Assembly (NCBI GenBank): GCA_963082975.1
Contig: OY720346.1
Span: 77,182,767-77,246,766, forward strand
Source: Labia minor
Taxonomy: Eukaryota; Arthropoda; Insecta; Dermaptera; Spongiphoridae
Direction of reading: 5' to 3'
DNA: 64,000 bases
The notes below the pieces were generated by a model, which saw nothing but the letters and a program-made list of their open reading frames with translations, ran no database searches and had not been told where the DNA came from. Positions 47,180 through 57,618 of the stretch are shown in pieces. The stretch's first letter is position 1; the number at the start of each line of letters is the position of its first letter. Made by a program: the position numbers and the translations under genes.

Positions 47180-47745
47180 GAAGGTGTTTTAGAATTGGTA
47201 GGTTTCGATGCGTAACACTGGGAGGGTGGCTAATCTTTGGTGTATACGTACTTCTATTTTATTGTTAGGAATTTTCAGGTGGTTGCCTCCTACTTCCTTC
47301 GAGGGATGCATGTTCTCATCCTTCTAATCCATAGAATAGATTAGAACTAATAAATAAATAAGTGTGGGTGAATAAGACAAGTGCCATGTCAATATTTTAA
47401 GGGAAGGGTTGCATGAATTGCATGTCAGGTCTGAATTGTGCCTTTTTGGATTGCTGAGAGCGTAGTTGAGGTGGACTGAATGAACGGGCATTCGGGAAGG
47501 TAATTCAGCACAGTTCCAAAATGGGAATAGCCTGAACAGGAACAAAGTGTTGTTTACCTTTGGAGCGCAGGGTATATTATTCGATTAGCATGGGGGATCC
47601 ACCCATTTTGGTGGAAACCATGCATTAGTTAGGTAGGTAGGTTCTCTTTCAGGTTGCCCCGAATGTGGCGGTTTCATTTCAAAGTCCAAAAAATCAAAAG
47701 CACTCTCAGCCGATCCAAAGAGGCTTACAGACCTAACGCCTTTAA
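47180..47745 (-). other. Higher-GC segment, possible LINE 3' remnant
   Basis: About 560 bp less A/T-rich than surroundings. A minus-strand frame (47545-47324) begins FLFRLFPFWNCAELPSRMP, vaguely like the 'FPLWNSLP' region at the end of some non-LTR reverse transcriptase genes. No other domain and no second copy in the window, so this is tentative. Confidence 0.25.
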
Positions 47746-48655
47746 AATATTTTTTTTAAAGGCGAACTTTCTTATTTATTACTTTTTCCAAATTCCGTAA
47801 GGCGAGGCTTGGAAGGGCTAATTTATGGGGAAAGGAGGAGGCCCTATTAAATATTCAATAACTTTTTTTTTTTATTTTTTTTAATAATTAAAAAAAAAAT
47901 TATTGAATATCGCGATTAATTTCTTAAACTTTTAATTTTTTTTTTTTTAAATAATCAATTTATAATTTAATCTTTTTGAAATATCTTATAAATTTTTTAC
48001 TATTTTGGTTGAATTATATTTAATTGTATGATTGTAAAATTATTCATTATTTTTTTTAACTTACTAAATATAAGAATAATTTATTTGATTTATTTTTCAA
48101 TAACAAAAATATTTCAGATGAATGTAAATATATTGTAAATATATTGTTATCGAACATATGTATACTCAATAATAATATAATATAATATTAATAAATTGTA
48201 AAATGTAAATTATACTTGGAAAGAAATAAAATAATATTTGAGCCTATCATCTTTGAAAAAAAATTAATTAAATTTATATTTTGTAAGTAAATTCTAAACG
48301 TGTAATTCAATTTATTTTAGATAAATAAATATATTATAGGATCTCTCCTAAATTAAATTTTTTATTATGATAGATTATGATAGACAATGAGACAATGACC
48401 CCCCCCCCCAAACAATTTAGTAAGTCGAGGGAAATATTCATAGTATATAATAATAATAATAATAAATTATTCAGATTATGTACTTTTTTTAATTCTTAAA
48501 ACTTGCTTAATTCAATATTTAAACATTTCAACTTGATGAGTTTTTATTTTTGTTTCATATGTAATTTCCCATAAGCAATATCCCCCACAATTGCTGTCAA
48601 ATAGAATAGGATTCATGCTCCAATACAATCGCGTAAGTGGCACATAGTTATATTT

Positions 48656-49240
48656 ATATAGTACCTGGTTCGGTACTTTAAAAAAAAAATTCCTTATGAT
48701 ATATGAATATTTAAGATTAAGATTATTTAAAATAATTAAACGACAAAATATATGAAACAATTTCAAAGAACATAAATTAAAAAAAATTATTCCTTATTAT
48801 CGGGTTTGACTGCTAGTATTTAGTATCTTTAGTACCGACCCGCCGTTTAGATAATTGAAAAGAACATAAATTAAAATAAAATAGTCATAAAACATACAGC
48901 CCTTAAACGTACGTATTAATGCACTGAAAGACAGAAAAGTATGGCCTGTGGATATAGCATAATATATATTTCGTAATTTAATTACAAAATATTATTAAAA
49001 TTAATATTTTTAATTTTATTTAATTTAAATTTATATTTTGTATTTAAGGAAGCCTAGTTGCTTACGTCATTTAAATTTACTATTTTAAATTAAGAAAAAT
49101 CTAACAAAGATGATTTTTTCCCGAGGCTGTACCTATACAGATCGATTTTTCATTATAAATATTATCTATGGTATAAATTTCAATTAAATTCTTCGAGCGT
49201 TTTAATATTTCAAAAATACAAATATATATATATATATATA
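48656..49240 (+). mobile_element. Repeat family C, rearranged copy C7
   Basis: Starts as C6-type (GTACCTGGTTCGGTAC), then at AAAGAACATAAATTAAAAA restarts with the C2-type segment TTATCGGGTTTGACTGCTAG before the common body, so it looks like a recombinant or template-switched copy. Confidence 0.7.
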
Positions 49241-49299
49241 AGTATATCCAGAAAATAGTAGTAGTATTCAGATGAAACATTGAATAAATAAATATTCAA

Positions 49300-49459
49300 T
49301 TCTACAAATGTATATAATAAATTATAATTTAAGTGTGGATTGTTAAATTTTAATTCATTTCTGTTAAATAAAGATAGGATTATTAAAAAAAATAATTTTG
49401 TCTTTGTGCATGCTACCAAATTTTTCACAAGTGGCCCCTTAGGTTCGCCATCCCTGCTA
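49300..49459 (-). mobile_element. hAT-like terminus, rest eroded
   Basis: Ends GGTTCGCCATCCCTG, a hAT-type terminus, preceded by about 110 bp also found at 10140-10250. The opposite terminus was not found. Confidence 0.4.
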
Positions 49460-50640
49460 TAAACAATTAATAAATTTCTAAAAATCTAGAAAGACAAAAG
49501 ACAATAAGGACCTAAAAAATTGATCCAGATTACTTTTGTAGATAGTATAGCTTTATAATTTATATAAATGTATTTTATTTTTAAGATGATTTAATCAAAT
49601 TCAATACTTAATGATAAGATATTGTTTATCAGAAAATCAATTGTGTTTGATATCAAAATTATAATTGATAGATATGAAACAAAGAAAAATTATTTATAGT
49701 TATTTTTAAGGATTTATCAAGGTGATATTACAAATAATTTCACAATTTTATTATTTTTATAAGATAAATAAAATTATATTTAAAATGTAATTAACAATTA
49801 CAAATAGTATATGTTTGTATACATATTTATTTCATATAAACAAGAACATTGTTTAATTTTAATAATTTCCTAAATATGATTATAGTTATGTTAGATACGA
49901 TTAAAATTTAAAAGAATTTAACTAGCAAATAGATTGCTTGAAATAAATCAGTTGTTAATTATAATACATATTAAAAATTAATTATGACAGCTCTAATATT
50001 GTTTTTATAAATAAAAAATTATTTTATTATCCACTCATCCCTGAGTAATTGAAGAACATTAGAAATGTAGAAGTGGAAAAAGTAATTTCGATTTATAAAA
50101 CAATATGTCTGACAAAATTAATTTTATTTATTTATTTATATTATTATTATATCAAAATTTTTTTGGAAATTAAATAAGAAAAATAAATATTAATTCAATA
50201 AATCAATGATAACAAGGCATCTCCACTCCTCTGGTAGGTGAGTGTGTGTATGTGTTTTTCAATCTTGATTGATTTTTATATATATAATCAATTTCTTCGT
50301 CTCCTTTCTTCTAAATTATTTTACTATACTATACACTTTTAAACTGATCATAGAAATTGATTGAAAATATATCTAATCGATCTTTCGTCTCTATTATACA
50401 TATATTTAATGATTAAATTATATAATATACCTTAACGTACATTTTAGGTTTTAGTTTTAAAACCTTTATATATATATATATTTATTTAAAAAAAAATAAA
50501 ATAATATTAGAAAAAAATCGACAATATTTATAATAGAATTCATATTCATTCAAATATATTACTGGACTTAAAAATAATCATTCCTAAATTAAATATTAAA
50601 AGAGAAATATACATAAAAAGCAAATATTAATTAATATGAA

Positions 50641-50646
50641 TTTATT
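50641..50646 (-). promoter_or_regulatory. Polyadenylation signal AATAAA of IFRD1
   Basis: AATAAA on the minus strand, 48 bp past the IFRD1 stop codon. It is the first canonical hexamer after the stop and implies a very short 3' UTR. Confidence 0.5.
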
Positions 50647-50693
50647 TAAAAATTTTGTTATTTTTCTTTAGTTTAAAAATAAGGAAGAGAGTC

Positions 50694-53600
50694 TTAACAG
50701 ATAATTCCAGCAGATCGTTTGTCTCTATTTTTATTCCGTGATATAGTTCTAGCTTTACTGTTTGCTGCATTCATTAAGTGCTGAAAAATAAAAAAAATAA
50801 ATAAAAAATTAATTATAATAAATAAAAGAGAGGTATAATTAAATAAGAAATAAATTGAATTTACGCACTCTCTCGATTTTAGATTGTTTAGTAGCCGAAT
50901 TATTTAATGGTATAACTTTCTCTCCCAATTGAAAGACGTCCCTTAAAAGATCGTTTTGAGTTAAGTGTAAATTAATTCCAGATCCAAGAACATGGCAGAA
51001 TGCATCATATTGACGTTTACGACTCCATGAGTCTAAAGGTAACATTTCTTGGCCAAATCTCACTTGAATATTTGGAGGAATACCTTCCTAAAATTCAATT
51101 CAATACCAAATCCAAAAATAAGAAAATGAAAATATAATATATATATATATATATATATATACCTCTACAAAATGAAGAATATCTCTAAAAGAACTTCTTT
51201 GTTGTTTTCTGTCTTTTTTTGCACGATATTTGTGTGAATCGGTAGCCAATTGACGTAATTTCTCGCATACTTCATTAACAGAATCATCACGGAAGCCCTC
51301 ATCGTGAGAACGGCCCAATTCAAAAACAAGAGCGATTGCATCTCCAGCTGCCATTCGTACTTCAAGATGACTCGAATCCAAAAGTTGCATTAAATGATCA
51401 ATTTGTCTGTAAATTTATTAAGATTTAATTAGACACATTTGATTCAAAATAAAACTAAAAAAAAAATTGTAAGAATATTTAAATCATAGGTTCCCAAAGT
51501 GGTCTATATAGACCCCTGGGGTCTATTTCAACCTCTAAGGGGTCCACGAAATGAAAATGGGGGTCTATGGGGGTCTACGTGTTTCCCCGGCTCTAAAAAA
51601 AGGTAAATCGTTTTCCAACATGGCTCCTAAAACATTTTTGATTTTTCAATAAGGCTCTAAATTTTTTTTATAAAAAATCAAAATCAATTTAGGGGGTCTA
51701 TCCAAAATCGAAAAACATGGCAAGGGGTCTACGACACAAAAAAGTTTGCGAACCTATGATTTAAATAAATAAAAGAATTTGGCATTTATAATCATTTTGA
51801 CAATTTATTTATTAAAATTTATAAATTTAATTAAGGTAAATGATAAGATTTCATGTCTCAAAGATAATAAGAGATTTGCATTTATTCCATTTATTTTTCA
51901 ATTATTCAATTAAATATCCCAGAAATTAATTTTTTCTTTGTTTTGAGTTATCTTTTAGTTTATATATAATAAGTGTTATTAAAATATAAAATAAAAAACA
52001 TTTTATATTATATTATTCACAATTATAACATTCATTGTATTATGTCTAAAGTAAATTGAATTGAAAATATAAATAAAAATTTAACAGATATTTGTAATCA
52101 AATTAATCGAGAAATAAATTTTAATTTAAAAAATTAAATTCAAACAATTAAATAGAAATTGAAAGTAATATTTTGATTTTTGAGTTTTTGGATTATTGGT
52201 GGATTTGTTGGCATCTTACGGCATAAATGTATTCTCAGATGACAGGAGCATATAAATATCGCCGGGGCGCATTAAAGTAAGTAGAAGGGTCCAGGCTGAA
52301 AGAGCTGCAGCATGTAGATGAGCCAATTCTGCCGAGATCAAAGGCACAGTGCCATCGCCCTTATAATAGGAGCCTGCAAATACCTTTTCCAGATTTTGCA
52401 TGAGTGTAAACACTTCGCCGATTTCATCATGACATAAAAACGAGGATAATCCAAGTGAGAAACAACACTAGAAGAAATTAAAAAAAACGATGAAGTTAAA
52501 AATAGTATGTCTAAATGGAAAAGGAATAGCTTTATAAGAAATTTCCAAAAATTTATAAAGAAGAAGGGATTGAAATTAAATTTTATGAATATGGGAAAGA
52601 AAAAGAAGAGAATGAAAAAATGGTTTGTCAATCAAGATAATTATACATCACATTTTAAAACACTAAAATTTAAATCCCAAAATATCTTCTGGGATCTTGG
52701 AAAAAGGAAAGATTCAAATTAAATGCCTCGGATAAAATCTTAATTTGTCTTCATTAAAAAATTTATTTAAATAAAAACTCATTAAAATTCAAACCTTAGA
52801 ACGAGCGAGAGAAGGGGCTGTTTTATCGAAAGCGATTGCATTAAGGGTTGGTGATAATTCCTTGGCGAAAAATTCGCCATCACTGGTAGAACCCAATTGG
52901 ATGCACATCAACGCTACCAACTGGGAGGCTGTCGATTGCTCTTGGCCACGGCCTTTTTTCAAACATTTCTCAATTCCATCTGAGATTGTAACTCTTCGAC
53001 TACTGATAAACTCAGGCCTGTATTTACAAGAAAGAGCTTTAGAAATTTCTTCCAATGCGAGGATACGTGTTTGAACTGATTTCTCCAATAAATTATCTAA
53101 AGCATCTGAGAATTTCTCTTCAAATTGTTCCTGGTGCAATTGTTCATCGACTTCTTCTCCTCCTAAAAATAAAAACAACATTTTTATTCCAATTCTATTT
53201 TTGTTAAAAATAAAAATTATATAAAGGCTTAATATTTCTATGTAATTAAATTAATATTTGGGTAATTGTTCAGTTTAATCGATGTATCATGGATTTAGAA
53301 AAAGCTTTACCAGTGGATTCCTTTTTGAATTCTAAATAAATTTTCCATAAGCAGTATGTGGCGGTCTCTTAAGCAGTATGTGGCGGTCGCTTCTAGTTTA
53401 CGAGATAAAAATTATTAAACTTTGACAGATATACTAGTTATGAATGAGCAGCCATTTAATAAGGTTTTATTGACTAATTCACTAATTATTCACTTATTCA
53501 CTATTTTTCGGTTTTTATAAGTTCGGTTTGGATTTAGGAAAATTATTTAATTAATTAATTTTTTAATTTTCTTATATCCAAATTATTCATCAAAGTTTTA

Positions 53601-55241
53601 TCCAATTGATTGATCCAAATGGATATAGGAAAATTAATTAATTTTTTAATTTTCTTATATCCAAACCGAACTTATAAAAACCGAAAAATAATAAGCCCTC
53701 TGGTGGTCAAATAATAAAACATGGTAGCTAAATAGAATATCAATGGATTTAAATGAAAACTTTAATAATTTTTATCTCGTAAACTAGAAGTAACCGCGAC
53801 ATACTTCTTAAGGAAAGTTTGTTTGGAATCAAAAAACGAATCCAATAGTAAAGTTTTATCCAAATCCATGATACAGTGGTTAGACTAAACAATTACCAAT
53901 ATTTGATTAGATAAGTAAATTTTATTTGATAACAATGTATTCATATTATATATCAAAACAATAATAATTTTTTAATATTAATAATTATTACAATTATTAT
54001 TATTAATTTATTATCGATTATTGTAAGGTCCCTTAGAAATTAAATATTTAAATAAATAATTAATTATCAGATTACTCTTATATAGTTTGTTAATAAAAAT
54101 TACCTTGAAAATTAGTTTTATCATAAATGTAATAATAATATATTTGAATAATATTTAGAAAAAAAATTTATCACAAATATTGATGAGCTTGTCTTTTTAA
54201 ATGTTCTTTAAATTTTTTTTATATTAATGAGATTATATAAGACAACAAAACATTGAATAGATTATTAATTATCTATTAATTAAAAATAAATTTTTACATT
54301 CCAAATCATAAAATGAGATATATTGGCTTATCATTTTAAAATTATATTATTATTAATATTTATATAATTTATAGCATACTCGTCAACTTCGTACCGCCAC
54401 AGAATCAATAAATTTAATAGGATATATATACTCCTAGATTTATTTTATCATAATTTGACGTATTGTGTATAATGAAATGAAAAGAAATTTAAAGATAGAG
54501 GAATAATGTAACTTTTTGTTGTTTATTCGATGAGAATATAGTATTTATTTAAAGACTATAGTTTTCCTCCTTTTCACTTAAAAGAATCTTACTAGATAAG
54601 TTTTATACAAATTCCATGTCATGACAACTTATCTGAATAATTACCAAAATTAGATTTAACATAACGTGACATCTCAGTGCATGTCATCGAATTTGCATTT
54701 TTTTCAATATTTAACTACTAATATTACTATAATTATTAAGGGAATTTTTATTAAAAGACCACATTGTTTGTATAAAATGTGGTCTTTTAATAAAAAAATT
54801 CCCTTAATAATTATCTAAATCAGCGGTCGCCAAACTTTTTGACCTCACGGACCAGTTAATTCATAATTTAAATCCCGCGGACCACTAATAGGATTTTTTA
54901 AGTGTTAAATATATTTATAAATAAAAATTGTGATCAAAGAATACATAACCATTGAGTTTTTATAACTTATCACTTATAGTTATGAATTGAATCATGTTTT
55001 AATGCATCTTAAAACATAACTTAACATGATGAGTAAGTATATTCCTCATTTTTCTGCGGACCAGCGAAATTTTCTCGCGGACCACTAGTGGTCCGCGGAC
55101 CACCACTTTGGCAACCTCTGATCTAAATAACCACAAAAGCTTTAATAAATACTATTACTATTTTTACTATCTCGCCAGAGATAGTATTGCGATCAGGAAA
55201 ATTTTCGAATTGAGATTCGAATTTCACTAAGGTTGGGAAAA

Positions 55242-55276
<35 letters not shown>

Positions 55277-56196
55277 TTACCCTCCACGTTTTCATTTTTT
55301 TCCTCTAAACTGACCGAAAAAAATAAAGATATATGATTGATAGTTTTTCAATTAATTAAATTTAATTTAAATATAATATATGTTAATTAATCCAATTCAA
55401 ATTTGCGAGATAGTCGAGTGGAGACACTCCAGATTTTTTTTAGTTTAATAAATATAGAATACTCTTTTTTTGATATATATTGGATAATCTATTAAAATGG
55501 GTTATTTTATACAAATTTATTTATAGATTAATATAGTTATTAATAGATCCATGCTTATGGTTAGTTGTATACATTTCGTTTACCTTCTTCGATTACGCTG
55601 CGAATATCGGAATTGAGACTGCTGACACTGACATTATCATTAAGAGACTCTTCATCGGAGATGGGAAGCACTTCCCGTGACCTGGGGCCACCTAAAAAGT
55701 CATAAATGATGCGGATATAGCATTTATAACTTGATTTTTTAAATATTATCTATTCAATTGAAAATACTTAAAATTTAATCAAAATAGATTCATAAAATGT
55801 AGATTTATTAATTATTTAGTTAATTTTTTATGTAAAACAAAATATTAAGTTTTCTTATAATGGAAAAATAGAAAAAGGAGATAAATATATATATGTATTT
55901 ATATCTTTGGCTAATTGACATATACATAAAAGTAAAAATAAAGTTGAACAAAACACGTGAGCATTAAAACCATTCACCTTGAAATTGACTTTTCGAATTC
56001 AGAACACTTATAATCAAAATTTATACAAGATTGTAAAAATAAAAAAAAAAAAACATTTAATAAATATATATCTATGCATATAAATGGTAGATTGTTTACT
56101 TATAAAATATTTAATTTAATTCGAAATGCCATATGTTAGAAAATTGTTGTGAGGTTAATTATACTCACTTTTCCACTTTCGCGATCCTTTCGGCAT
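50694..56196 (-). CDS. IFRD1: Interferon-related developmental regulator (IFRD1/IFRD2 family), complete
   Basis: Seven exons in order on the minus strand: 56196-56169 (ATG), 55691-55584, 53162-52795, 52467-52220, 51406-51163, 51087-50869 and 50780-50694 (TAA). All introns are GT-AG and phases agree; the product is 433 residues against about 450 in vertebrate IFRD1. It starts MPKGSRKWK and has a short Ser/Asp/Glu-rich lead (residues 15-45). The conserved IFRD region covers about 46-335, with family signatures such as IEKCLKKG, SAWTLLLTL, RMAAGDAIALVFELGR and RAKKDRKQQRSSFRDIL. The IFRD C-terminal region includes FCHVLGSGINLHL and the basic tail KARTISRNKNRDKR. The family is described as armadillo-like, working as transcriptional co-regulator and in ribosome binding. 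The sixth exon uses the donor GTGCGT; the competing site 4 bp on would break the frame. It is divergent from tafazzin. A hAT MITE lies in intron 5-4 (51485-51758), and a foldback and further repeats fill the 2.4-kb second intron. Confidence 0.93.
51485..51758. mobile_element. hAT MITE in an IFRD1 intron, TIR CATAGGTTC
   Basis: CATAGGTTCCCAAAGTGG to AGTTTGCGAACCTATG; perfect duplication ATTTAAAT (51477-51484, 51759-51766). Interior repeats GGGGTCTA several times and contains the CTAAAAAAAGGTAAA module. Confidence 0.94.
53287..53871. mobile_element. Foldback family E, complete element in IFRD1 intron
   Basis: TA flanks; outer inverted arms of about 125 bp (TCATGGATTTAG outwards; TTCTAGTTTACGAGATAAAA inward). 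An inner hairpin lies at 53505-53688 (TTTTTCGGTTTTTATAAGTT and its inverse). The left arm has a local duplication of GCAGTATGTGGCGGTC. Non-coding. Confidence 0.87.
54731..54812. repeat. Near-perfect 35-bp hairpin
   Basis: Arms AATTATTAAGGGAATTTTTA + TTAAAAGACCACATT and the exact inverse (two extra A), with a 10-base loop. It directly abuts the target site of the next MITE. It could be a minimal MITE or a hairpin RNA source. Confidence 0.85.
54821..55120. mobile_element. hAT MITE in IFRD1 intron, TIR CAGCGGTCGCCAAAC
   Basis: CAGCGGTCGCCAAACTTTTT to CACTTTGGCAACCTCTG; perfect duplication ATCTAAAT (54813-54820, 55121-55128). Subterminal GCGGACCACTA repeats. Confidence 0.95.
55165..55432 (-). 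mobile_element. Repeat family A, deleted copy A9
   Basis: Minus copy with the perfect terminal hairpin TACTATCTCGCCAGAGATAG, an (AT)n run in place of the usual microsatellite (55243-55275), large internal deletions and an intact far end GTGGAGACACTCCAG. Confidence 0.8.
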
Positions 56197-57618
56197 ATTG
56201 ATTAAAACTAATTTAAAAATTTTCACCACTAAAAATAGATATTAATCAAGAAGCTAAACTATATGTTATTCTTTTACTTTTAACTTGTTTGAAAAAATAA
56301 TATTTAGATAAAAGGAAATGAAATCTCATCCACATGTTTGAAGGCCTCAAAGCATGTAATGGAGTGAAGTTAGAAACACTTTTTTATATATTCAGTGTAA
56401 AGATGATTCATATAACAATAATTTCATAATATATATAAATTTCAATATTATTACTTAAAATGTTGAAATGTTCACTCTTTTATTATTATAAAAAATTAAT
56501 AAATAAATTATTCTTTAAAATAATTTTGATAAATAAATTCAATACATTATATATTTAATATAAATTAAAGTTGCGCATATTATGTAATTTCTTGTTCAGC
56601 TTGCTTAATATTTATATGATATAATTTTGTGTAAATATATTGTACAATATTTCGCTAAGTGGAATAGCTTTAAAATCCCCTCTACTCTAAAAGAAATGTG
56701 TATGGGTCCTTTTTCAAATTACAAAATTAAATAGTTTACATCTTACATCTCAATAAATCAGTTCGTTTATTAAATTAATTACTTATTTTGTGATAATACT
56801 TTTTCGTTATATATATATTTATTAACTTCATCACTTCTTTATATATATTTTCAATACATCCATTTACCACTTGAAGAAAATTTAATTAAAATATACACTC
56901 CAGAAAATAAATGATAACTATATATATGAAAATTATTATATTCAAATTCCACTTTGCTTAATTATAGTGAGGATTGGAATTAATAGGAGAAAAAATTTAT
57001 TTATGTTTAAATACAAAAGATTTACATTTATTTAATAAAAACACGAGTAATTTTTTTTTTTTTTGTACATAAATTTAAGCATATATTGACCGTTACCGGA
57101 CTATATTATAATGCAAAGAAAATAAATTAATGATCTATATGTTGATAAATATGTGCAAAATACTATTAAATCAATTCATATTTCAAATTCATACATCTAT
57201 GAAAATAATTATCAATCTCCATTAGTGATAAATAATAGGATTATAATGAGAATTTTATTTCCGTGACTAAAATTGATCTATTTCCTTTATAAGACCCGGG
57301 TCATGAATTCATATGACCTCTGCTGTTCTTCTTTTTGTTATTTAGTTGGAATGTAAACCGAGGATGGCAGCACATATTCACTGCGGTAACCAATCAAAAA
57401 TCCCCCCATCCCTTCTCCAGCGCATCTAGTTATCATTTGTCAGGTCCAGTTTGCGGGACAATGTGAGTTGCAAGGTTAATTGCAACTGAAAAACAATTTT
57501 AGTAATACCTTGTTTCTTGATCTTAAATACAAGCAAGACCAATGAATGATGGATTAAATTGTTAACGGTGTAATATGAATACTATTATTTCAGTGAAAAA
57601 ATAATTATAATCGACTGA
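56197..57618. promoter_or_regulatory. Divergent IFRD1/tafazzin promoter interval with tafazzin 5' UTR intron
   Basis: This 1.4-kb interval separates two genes transcribed away from each other. Most is plain A/T-rich sequence, but 57290-57480 is clearly richer in G+C. That part contains a CCAAT box (57390-57394), a 10-bp palindrome GACCCGGGTC (57293-57302) and an inverted pair GGTCAT/ATGACC. A good donor (AAT before GTGAGT, after 57462) and an acceptor (TATTATTTCAG, ending 57593) suggest a 5' UTR intron 57463-57593, with the tafazzin start codon in the next exon. The transcription start was not identified. Confidence 0.5.

Larger units (their letters stand above)
40550..50640. other. Intergenic DNA between NPF-motif gene and IFRD1
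   Basis: Ten kb with no supported coding exon. Unlisted parts (40552-41127, 41406-42065, 43187-43740, 43926-44429, 44860-45501, 45967-46453, 47746-48655, 49460-50640) are A/T-rich with homopolymer and AT tracts. A C-run lies at 48401-48410, and 46687-46710 is a GATGATGATGTTGATGATG tract. Confidence 0.55.

Noticed and set aside
52507..52722. 71-codon Lys-rich plus-strand frame between IFRD1 exons 3 and 4
   Set aside because: Covers the intron and antisense of an IFRD1 exon edge; A-rich composition gives Lys/Asn codons without any motif.
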